Assembly: GCA_009776995.1 (NCBI GenBank)
Contig: WRMR01000092.1
Location: 1-12,305, forward strand
Direction of reading: 5' to 3'
Origin: Planctomycetaceae bacterium
GTDB lineage: Bacteria > Planctomycetota > Planctomycetia > Pirellulales > Thermoguttaceae
Length of the DNA stretch: 12,305 nucleotides
How positions within the stretch are numbered: position 1 is the first letter of the stretch; each line of letters opens with the position of its first letter. The translations under genes and the position numbers were made by a program. The notes beneath the pieces are model-generated. The model was not told the origin of the DNA. It did no database searches and worked only from the letters and a program-made list of their open reading frames with translations. Shown in pieces: positions 6,567 through 12,305 of this stretch.

Positions 6567-9080
6567 TTATTCGTTCATTTTCGCAAGTTCCCGGGCGATC
6601 TCGCAACGCTGGCGATAAAGGGTTTCAGGATTCCTCGTAAAATCCGTCAGCGACGTCGTCACGGGAAGGCAATACTCCCGGCCAATATTCACGGAGCCTT
6701 TTTTCTCGCCAAGCTGATCAAGGTATTCATAGTCTTCAAAACCGTCCCGCAGATTGGCCAAGCGGATACTGCCAATCGGCTGACCATCTGTTCCCGCGTA
6801 AATCAGGATGCCATCGCCGTAGATGGGAATTGACTCGAATGATTCGACTGACCATTCCAGGAACGGTCCCCGGCTTGCATCAATGGGAGTATTATTCGCC
6901 CGATGCCAGATATTGACCCCCCAATACAAGAGGCCGTCCATTTTCTGGTGGTACGCCTGCCACGGAAACACACGGGATTCAATCAACGGAAACCGGCACA
7001 TGATATTGGCATACGGGTAACGTGGACCGCAACAGATGTACGACCAAACCTGCATTCCGGCTTCCCGGCATTTTTCCGCTTCATCGAAATGATAAGCCGG
7101 CGTCAACGGGCACATCCAGTCGGTATGAAGTGACTTCATTCCGAGAATATCCTGCGTGATATACGATGTCGTGAGCGTTGACACCTCCGGAAAATGCTCT
7201 TTCACCATCCCGAAAAAGTCGGTCATGATTTCGGCATAGTCCTCTCCCCGTTCGTCAAAGGTGTAAATGTAGGCTTGTTCGGAAAGTCCTCGTTTCCGCA
7301 ATTCCTCAATGTACGGTTTGAGTTTTGCGAACATTGCCTCCTTGAATTCGGGCGTATAAATCTCCGGCAGTGAATTGCACACCCACGTCCTTCTGCCGCG
7401 ATCCTCGACCATGTTCAGGATGTTGAACGCCCCGAGTCCGCGTCCACGGTAATACTCCAGTTCCTCGAGGACAGGCAGCCGGGTGCGGGAAATGTCCCCT
7501 TCCGGCGTCAAACGATGTTTCAGCATAAAATCGCCATAGCGTTTGCGCAACTCCGGCGTGGTTGGCCGCATGTTGTAAACCTGTTCCAGATAGCCGTCCA
7601 TCAGGGCGAACGCGTTTTTCAGATGTCCTTCATCGGCAAGTTCGATGTTCCAGACGGTCACGACCAGCGGGATGTCCGTTTTCGGAGCGTTTTGCGGAAT
7701 CAGCGAAATCGTCCCGTGATACACTCCCGGCTCTGTTTCCTTCGGGGCAAAAACGGTGATCCAAACCGGTTGCGTTTGTCCCGCCGGAACATCAAACCGC
7801 TCCACCGGCAGAAGCGGGTCAGGCCACCAGCCGGGGAGACCTTCGGTCTCTTTCGGGTGCGGCGTAATCCGGTCGGCACGGACAAATCCCACCTGCTTCC
7901 AATCGAGATGTTTGCGATCAATTCGAACGTCGGGGTGATCCTTCAAAACCAGGTCGGAACATTCGACGGTGACATCCTTCAAATCCACCGGGGAAAGCAT
8001 ACCAATCTGGAAACTTTCATATTCATTGCGAGCCAGTTCGAGAGAAACGGTTGGCGAACCCAGACGGCGGCGAAGTTCGGTTTTTTCTTCCGCAAGATTG
8101 TCGCCGCTGGGAATTTCCGTGGCGTCATCGGATTTGACGCGCGGCAGACTGTAAGGAAAAATACGCTCCATGGAGGTCGTTGTCCAGACACAGTATCCCC
8201 GGCCGCCATCGCAGGGATTCGTATCCACAAGCTCCATTGCCGTAGCGGTTTCACCGCCGGGTCGGGAAAAATGGGCGGCCACAAGACGCGGTCGAATGGT
8301 TTCGTCCGCAGGATGAATCAACAAAGCGGGTGTTTCCGTGTGCGATGAAATCTGCGTTCCATCGGCTTCCTGAAGTGATATTGATCCCTTCAAATCATGC
8401 TCGAACATGCCCGGCTTGGCAAAAGCGGCGACACTGCCCTGGCCGAACAGTCCTCCGATGGTCTGGATTCGTAACGGTGACAAAGGGTGCGGCCCGACAA
8501 AAATTTCATCGAACCAAACCGTGCCTTCGCTTTTGCGAAACAGGAGAAAGGTTTGGATGGAGCGAATCGGTTTTTCCGGGAAAAATGAATGCGTACCCGA
8601 CCGAAAATCATAATCGCCGGCCGGAAAGGATGCGGCCATTCCCCAGAGCGGCGTCCCGTCGTCATAAAAAACATCAAGAAACAAGGAACACTGGTCATTC
8701 ACTTTCGTCGTCCGGCTGCGGCACTTGGCCGAGAGTTGAATCGGCAATTTCAACGGCGGGTCGAATGTGATCACCTGACGGACTTGGACGGATTCGCGTG
8801 CCGGCGTGGCCTCAAGGCGGAACGTATCATTTTCTCTTGTCACGCCGTTATTGCCGGCAAGGTTCCAGCCGGACAACGTGACTTTGTATTCCTCGTTTCC
8901 TATCGTCATGATTTTTGTGAAGCCGTCCTGCAAGGCGATGGATTGCCCCACGGGCGGAGCGAGAAAATTCTGATCGTTCTGCAAGATTTGGGCTTCAAGC
9001 CATGAGAATCTCCCGCACAGAAAAATGACAAGGCTGAAACACAGTGTCGAAATGATTTTGAATAGTCCGGTTTTGTTCAT
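6567..9080 (-). CDS. Secreted DUF4091 / GH123-like glycosidase-family protein
   Basis: An 837-residue protein with a signal peptide (MNKTGLFKIISTLCFSLV start, processing near residue 30). Residues about 85-197 look like a carbohydrate-binding jelly roll (VRQVITFDPPLKLP through VWFDEIFVGPH). A beta-sandwich at about 342-477 (LELARNEYESFQIGM) precedes a barrel at about 480-735. The C-terminal block has IYGDGILIYAGTDGQPIGSI and RDGFEDYEYLDQL, the signature of DUF4091. The pair D609-E610 in YIYTFDER sits where GH123-family N-acetylgalactosaminidases carry their Asp-Glu catalytic pair (assigned by motif, not alignment). Substrate unknown; exported action on an aminosugar glycan is plausible. The start at 9080 is chosen because the upstream in-frame ATG (9149) would put 23 basic residues before the signal peptide. 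It follows the Gfo/Idh gene by 133 bp with a terminator-like hairpin between them. Confidence 0.82.
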   Translation of the reverse strand: MNKTGLFKIISTLCFSLVIFLCGRFSWLEAQILQNDQNFLAPPVGQSIALQDGFTKIMTIGNEEYKVTLSGWNLAGNNGVTRENDTFRLEATPARESVQVRQVITFDPPLKLPIQLSAKCRSRTTKVNDQCSLFLDVFYDDGTPLWGMAASFPAGDYDFRSGTHSFFPEKPIRSIQTFLLFRKSEGTVWFDEIFVGPHPLSPLRIQTIGGLFGQGSVAAFAKPGMFEHDLKGSISLQEADGTQISSHTETPALLIHPADETIRPRLVAAHFSRPGGETATAMELVDTNPCDGGRGYCVWTTTSMERIFPYSLPRVKSDDATEIPSGDNLAEEKTELRRRLGSPTVSLELARNEYESFQIGMLSPVDLKDVTVECSDLVLKDHPDVRIDRKHLDWKQVGFVRADRITPHPKETEGLPGWWPDPLLPVERFDVPAGQTQPVWITVFAPKETEPGVYHGTISLIPQNAPKTDIPLVVTVWNIELADEGHLKNAFALMDGYLEQVYNMRPTTPELRKRYGDFMLKHRLTPEGDISRTRLPVLEELEYYRGRGLGAFNILNMVEDRGRRTWVCNSLPEIYTPEFKEAMFAKLKPYIEELRKRGLSEQAYIYTFDERGEDYAEIMTDFFGMVKEHFPEVSTLTTSYITQDILGMKSLHTDWMCPLTPAYHFDEAEKCREAGMQVWSYICCGPRYPYANIMCRFPLIESRVFPWQAYHQKMDGLLYWGVNIWHRANNTPIDASRGPFLEWSVESFESIPIYGDGILIYAGTDGQPIGSIRLANLRDGFEDYEYLDQLGEKKGSVNIGREYCLPVTTSLTDFTRNPETLYRQRCEIARELAKMNE

Positions 9081-9185
9081 TTTTATGCTCACTGTTTGAT
9101 TGAAATGGGAAAAAACTGACGATAGCCGCCTGGCACGGCATGGCCGCAAACATAAAGATCAAGCCAGTGCATTATGAAGTTGCTC

Positions 9186-9213
9186 AAAAATAACACGACC
9201 GCCCTGGCTCGTG
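9186..9213 (-). terminator. Terminator-like hairpin after the Gfo/Idh gene
   Basis: On the minus strand, directly after the TAG stop, CACGAGCC AGGGC GGTCGTG can form seven base pairs with one bulged G and a 5-nt loop, followed by TTATTTTT. This is a compact intrinsic-terminator shape. If it works, the downstream DUF4091 and PQQ-like genes need read-through or their own promoter in 9081-9185, where I see no strong one. Confidence 0.5.
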
Positions 9214-10542
9214 CTAAATGACAAACATATCATCGGACAAATTCATGCTGACGCCTTTTGCGACCGACTCGTCCACGGCCCAGGCCAGGACGTGCGAGGC
9301 AAAGGCGAGTTCACCGGGACAGTTCGGCGGTTCGCTACCGAACACCGCGTTGACAAAATTTTCGACGTGCAAACGAAACACGGAGTCCGGGCGTTCCATG
9401 GGAACGAGGTACGTCACGACGTTGCCCGTTTCACGAACGCGGATCAAATTGGGGTCTTCCCCCTCGGCGGCCACGTTCATTTTCTTGAGGTCGCCGCGCC
9501 GGAGAAATTCGTTCCACTTGGCCAGTCCCGGCTCGGCAAACACGCGAAACTCCTCCACGCTCATCGACGTTTGCAGCGAACCCGACGTGCCGAAGAGATG
9601 CTCAAACGGGAGCCGTCCGCCGCCGCTGGTGGTCGTCCAGACGCGTCCGATTCCGCGCACGAGCCCCTGCGGAAAAGGATAAGTCAACAGGACGGACGCA
9701 TTGTCGTGGCAATCGCCGAACGTGAAGTGGTCATGGCCGCCCGACGCGTGAAGCTGCGAAGGCCGCACGCCGAAAAACCATTCCAACACGTCGAACTGCT
9801 GGGAAAAATACGTCGCGCAGGGACCGCATCCGTATTTGCGGTACTGTTTCCAATTGCGGTATTCGCTCATCGAATTGTAGCCGTATTTTGCCAAAAACTC
9901 CGGCGACATCGTGTCGCGTTCCGCCCAGATCAGTTCGGAATGCACGCGGCGATTGGCCTGTGTCTCGAAATGCGTGACTTCGCCGAGCAACAGGTCGAGT
10001 GATTCCGGCGAGACCAGTTTCTCCGCCGCGTGACGATACCGGGGATCGCTCCGCCGTTCGTAACCGATCTGGAGCAAAGTCCCGGTACTCCGCGAGGTGC
10101 GAATCATCTGCCGGGCTTCACCGGCATTCGTGGCCATGGGCGATTCACAATAGACATGCAAACCGGCGTTCATTGCGGCAACGGCCTGACCTGCATGGAC
10201 GAAATCCGGCGTCGCGAGGATCACGGCGTCGAGATTCGCACGTTCGGTTTCGAGCATTTCCGCGTAATCGGTGTAGGCCGAAACCTCAATGTCCTCCGAT
10301 TCCAGGTAAAATTTCGCGGAATTTTTGGCGGAAGTCAGGATGTCGCAAACGGCAACAAAACGCAAGTTGGGAATTCTGAGGCAGGCATTGATTAACGCCC
10401 GCCCTTGCCGTCCGCACCCGGCAATGGCAACCCGGAGTTGCTTGCCCGTCGATGAAACGGCAACATCGTCCCCCAAAATCGGCGACACCACAAGCCCGGC
10501 TCCCAGTGTCATGCCCGTCGAAATAAAATCACGTCGTTTCAT
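9214..10542 (-). CDS. Tat-exported Gfo/Idh/MocA-family protein with altered catalytic motifs
   Basis: A 442-residue protein. The N-terminus has a twin-arginine motif (RRDFIS, residues 3-8) and a hydrophobic stretch, so folded export with bound NAD(P) is expected, as for many planctomycete paralogs. The Rossmann nucleotide loop is VAIAGCGRQG (38-47). The usual EKP motif reads ESP (133-135, YCESPMA), replacing the conserved Lys. In the C-terminal domain, YRKYGCGPCATYFSQQFDV (234-252) aligns with the common YRKYGGGPISDLGAHQIDI pattern, so the conserved Asp and His positions are Thr244 and Gln248. GRVWTTTSGGG (299-309) and FGTSGSLQTS (317-326) confirm the family. Loss of both Lys and His suggests altered chemistry or a non-catalytic sugar-binding role. 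The gene lies 30 bp after the UroD-family gene, likely cotranscribed; it has no clear Shine-Dalgarno. Confidence 0.88.
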   Translation of the reverse strand: MKRRDFISTGMTLGAGLVVSPILGDDVAVSSTGKQLRVAIAGCGRQGRALINACLRIPNLRFVAVCDILTSAKNSAKFYLESEDIEVSAYTDYAEMLETERANLDAVILATPDFVHAGQAVAAMNAGLHVYCESPMATNAGEARQMIRTSRSTGTLLQIGYERRSDPRYRHAAEKLVSPESLDLLLGEVTHFETQANRRVHSELIWAERDTMSPEFLAKYGYNSMSEYRNWKQYRKYGCGPCATYFSQQFDVLEWFFGVRPSQLHASGGHDHFTFGDCHDNASVLLTYPFPQGLVRGIGRVWTTTSGGGRLPFEHLFGTSGSLQTSMSVEEFRVFAEPGLAKWNEFLRRGDLKKMNVAAEGEDPNLIRVRETGNVVTYLVPMERPDSVFRLHVENFVNAVFGSEPPNCPGELAFASHVLAWAVDESVAKGVSMNLSDDMFVI

Positions 10543-10572
10543 GGTATAATGATGTGTAAGAGGTGAAAGGTC

Positions 10573-11583
10573 TCAATTCGAATCATAATTTTCCACAGCG
10601 CGCCGGATGGCCGAAAGGTTGGCATTGGGCGTTTTCATGGGAATTGCACATTCCGGGGAAATCAGCCTGATTCCGGCGTCCAGCAGGCCGGTCACTTCTT
10701 TTTCCACGTCGTCCGGCGTTCCCCACAACAGCGTCTTGTTGCTCAACCCGCCTGTCAGGAGGAGGTTTGGCCCGGCTTCTTTCAGTGCTTGCTGCGTATC
10801 GTTCAGGGAATCAAAATGAAATGCGTCAAAACCCGCTTCGGCGAAATACCTGATTCTGTCCAAGGTTCTGCCGCAGGCGTGTAAAATGACAGGGCCGCTC
10901 TTTTTGAAGAGCGTTTGAAAGATGCGTTTTTGCACAGGCAGCAAAAATTCGGTGTAGGCAGAGGGGCTGCACATATCGCCGCTGGCGTGGTCGCACCAAA
11001 GAATCATATCCGCGCCCGCCGCGAACTGGGCTTCGGCAAACTGGATTCCAACATCCGTAAAGACTTCCAGGAAGCGTCTTGTTTTATCCGGGTCAAGTTT
11101 TGTCCCCACCAAAAATTCTTCCGTCCCGCACATATTGTAGGAGGTCGTCCACGGACCAAACACTTTACCGGTAATCGCCAACGTGTCTCCGTAGCGTTTT
11201 TTCAGGAGCCGGATCGCGTCCAAAACGACTTTCGTTTCCGGCCTCTCCAAAAAATCATCGGGCATGGCAAACTGCTCAGGTTCGCTGATCGGGTGTTTCG
11301 TAATCACCGGCATGAAATCCCCGCTTCGCCAATCGACTTCCGCCCCCAGTGCCGCCGCCGAGTGAACGATGCTGAATTTCGGCATGACGGAATCAAAACC
11401 GCACAGTTCATGCGCTGCCGCCGCCGCGACCGCCATCTTTTCCGCGTCAAGATGCACATCCGGGCATTGTAGCCCCAGCGCGTCCATGCTGTCGGTCGTC
11501 AAAACGGAGGTGAGATTGATGACAGCCGCCCTGTCCGTTTCAAGCCCTTGAAATACGGCCAGGACTCTTTCGCGAGCGTTCAT
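10573..11583 (-). CDS. Uroporphyrinogen decarboxylase-superfamily protein, MtaA-like methyltransferase
   Basis: A 336-residue cytosolic protein of the UroD superfamily (PF01208). It resembles the methylcobamide:thiol methyltransferase branch (MtaA/MtbA/CmuA) rather than HemE. The N-terminus MNARERVLAVFQGLETDRAA and the segment PDVHLDAEKMA (41-51) fit that branch. The zinc-thiolate signature is present: H235-x-C237 (ILHACGRTLD) and C312 (LISPECAIP). Family members move a methyl group from a corrinoid protein to a thiol such as coenzyme M; no corrinoid protein or substrate-specific partner is in this window, so acceptor and donor are unknown. It is the first gene of the right cluster. GGAG at 11590-11593 is 6 nt before the ATG, supporting this start. 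Confidence 0.85.
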   Translation of the reverse strand: MNARERVLAVFQGLETDRAAVINLTSVLTTDSMDALGLQCPDVHLDAEKMAVAAAAAHELCGFDSVMPKFSIVHSAAALGAEVDWRSGDFMPVITKHPISEPEQFAMPDDFLERPETKVVLDAIRLLKKRYGDTLAITGKVFGPWTTSYNMCGTEEFLVGTKLDPDKTRRFLEVFTDVGIQFAEAQFAAGADMILWCDHASGDMCSPSAYTEFLLPVQKRIFQTLFKKSGPVILHACGRTLDRIRYFAEAGFDAFHFDSLNDTQQALKEAGPNLLLTGGLSNKTLLWGTPDDVEKEVTGLLDAGIRLISPECAIPMKTPNANLSAIRRAVENYDSN

Positions 11584-11599
11584 GTGGTACTCCGTTGAT

Positions 11600-11629
11600 A
11601 TTCAAAATGCCCTTTTGTACGACATGCAA
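11600..11629 (-). promoter_or_regulatory. Candidate promoter of the UroD-family gene
   Basis: The minus strand reads TTGCAT (11624-11629), an 18-nt spacer, then TTGAAT (11600-11605), about 16 nt before the start codon. Both boxes are imperfect sigma-70 matches, and planctomycete promoters are poorly defined. Confidence 0.25.
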
Positions 11630-11639
11630 CCGAGGCATT

Positions 11640-11652
11640 ACGGTCACACCGT
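11640..11652. promoter_or_regulatory. Candidate operator palindrome
   Basis: acggt-cac-accgt is a perfect 5+5 dyad with 3-nt centre, overlapped by a second dyad tcac-acc-gtga (11644-11654). It sits just upstream of the candidate promoter. It is operator-like in size but short enough to arise by chance. Confidence 0.3.
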
Positions 11653-11667
11653 GATTGCTGTTCGTTT

Positions 11668-11704
11668 TTCACCACGAAGTCACGAAGAACCACAAAGGGG
11701 TTTT
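11668..11704. repeat. Degenerate heptamer repeat of the cacgaag type
   Basis: ccacgaa and gtcacga units followed by looser copies form a short array with about 7-bp spacing, ending in a G-run and T-run. Sequences of the form accacgaag...cacgaag recur in intergenic DNA of many bacteria (recalled). It differs in sequence from the other arrays here. Confidence 0.5.
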
Positions 11705-11713
11705 TAAGGTGGG

Positions 11714-11734
11714 TGACCGATCTCCGAGCGGTCA
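11714..11734. other. Small hairpin
   Basis: tgaccg (11714-11719) pairs with cggtca (11729-11734) across a 9-nt loop, without a T-run beside it on either strand. Role unclear. Confidence 0.3.
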
Positions 11735-11784
11735 TGGCATGATACCTTTATACCTCATTTCCTCAAGAAAACAACCAGAATGGA

Positions 11785-11910
11785 GTGCAAAGCGCAGAAT
11801 GCAGAGTGCAGAATGCAGAATGTAAAGTGCAAAGTTCAAAACGCAAAGTTCAAAGTGTTTTTTGCTCTGCACTCCTCACTGGCCACTCATTCTGCATTTC
11901 TGTCAAATTC
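11785..11910. repeat. Heptamer array of the RTGCARA type with inverted right arm
   Basis: Ten 7-bp units in perfect phase span 11785-11854 (gtgcaaa, gcgcaga, atgcaga and variants). After a T-rich hinge the right part (about 11864-11910) carries inverted copies: tctgcactc (11866-11874) against gagtgcaga (11804-11812), and cattctgcat (11888-11897) against atgcagaatg (11813-11822). An open frame through it (11785-12036, plus strand) is explained by the repeat and is not called as a gene. Confidence 0.85.
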
Positions 11911-12029
11911 TGCCCTCTTGTCGCCGTTTTCCTCACCTTTATCTGTACTTATGCCCATTTATCTTGGTTTTTCGGAAAATGTCGCCAATTTTACCGAATT
12001 TACCAGCTATTCTGCCATTCGCCACTCAA

Positions 12030-12305
12030 AACTTGATCGCGCCGGGATGAACGTTGAACAAATCTGGATAAACGTTGATCGCGCCGGGATGAACGTTGAT
12101 CAAATCTGGATGAACGTTGAACAAATCGGGATGAACGACGATCGCGCCGGGATGAACGTTGATCAAATCGGGATAAACGTTGATCGCGCCGGGTTGAACG
12201 TTGATCAAATCTGGATAAACGTTGATCGCGCCGGGTTGAACGTTGATCCAATCTGGATAAACGTTGATCGCGCCGGGATGAACGTTGATCAAATCTGGAT
12301 AAACG
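12030..12305. repeat. 21-bp alternating minisatellite, continuing past the window
   Basis: Thirteen units plus 4 nt of a fourteenth. Each is 21 bp (the first lacks one base). All share the opening aacgttgat with few changes, then alternate between type A (cgcgccggg) and type B (caaatctgg), in the order ABABBABABABAB. Twelve of the thirteen units contain AACGTT or a one-base variant plus a GATC or GAAC. Because 21 is divisible by three, one plus-strand and two minus-strand frames stay open throughout; the changes between units are mostly non-synonymous in every frame, giving no sign of selection on a protein. It could be coding, a binding-site array or neutral DNA. Confidence 0.9.

Noticed and set aside
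11785..12036. Plus-strand open frame of 83 codons beginning MQSAECRVQ
   Set aside because: Its first third is the translation of the phased heptamer array, it has no ribosome binding site, and the rest resembles no family. Such frames are typical by-products of these repeats.
12000..12292. Two minus-strand frames of 83 and 88 codons in the right-edge array
   Set aside because: Both are forced open by the 21-bp period. Differences between units are mostly non-synonymous and no start context is seen, so they are not called as genes.
12030..12305. CRISPR array
   Set aside because: Units are 21 bp with only two alternating variable halves, not unique spacers between constant repeats of CRISPR length, and no cas gene is near.

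Overview
This looks like a chromosomal stretch from a planctomycete or a close relative in the PVC group (moderate confidence). The basis is gene content: a GAF-domain protein fused to a HlyD-type adaptor, a Tat-exported Gfo/Idh oxidoreductase, a membrane-anchored PQQ-like propeller, a DUF4091/GH123 glycosidase-like protein and a UroD-superfamily methyltransferase. All seven protein-coding genes I can support lie on the minus strand. I saw no tRNA, rRNA, CRISPR array or transposase.

Left cluster (1-4079), transcribed right to left: a cytosolic-GAF/periplasmic-adaptor fusion (4079-1974), a second exported HlyD-like adaptor (1900-599), then a small four-helix-bundle protein of the S23/Avd type (544-167). 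Each gene ends inside or directly against an array of phased 7-bp repeats. Two of these arrays share a conserved core and a palindromic layout, so they are copies of one dispersed element (1-178 and 1913-1973).

Middle gap (4080-4817): no gene. It contains a strikingly AT-rich stretch (about 4200-4640) and a long imperfect hairpin.

Right cluster (4818-11583), transcribed right to left: MtaA-like UroD-family protein, Tat-exported Gfo/Idh protein, secreted DUF4091/GH123-like protein, membrane-anchored PQQ-like propeller. This suggests processing of an unusual, possibly methylated, sugar or glycan, but a terminator-like hairpin after the Gfo/Idh gene may split the transcript. The Gfo/Idh protein appears to have lost the usual catalytic Lys and His. 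The propeller gene carries an in-frame palindromic heptamer element in the linker between its membrane part and its propeller.

Right edge (11584-12305): no gene. It holds a candidate promoter and operator for the UroD-family gene, two more heptamer-phased repeats of different sequence, and a 21-bp alternating minisatellite running off the window. The recurring theme is unrelated short sequences all organised in phased 7-bp units, often as inverted arms, at gene borders and once inside a coding frame.
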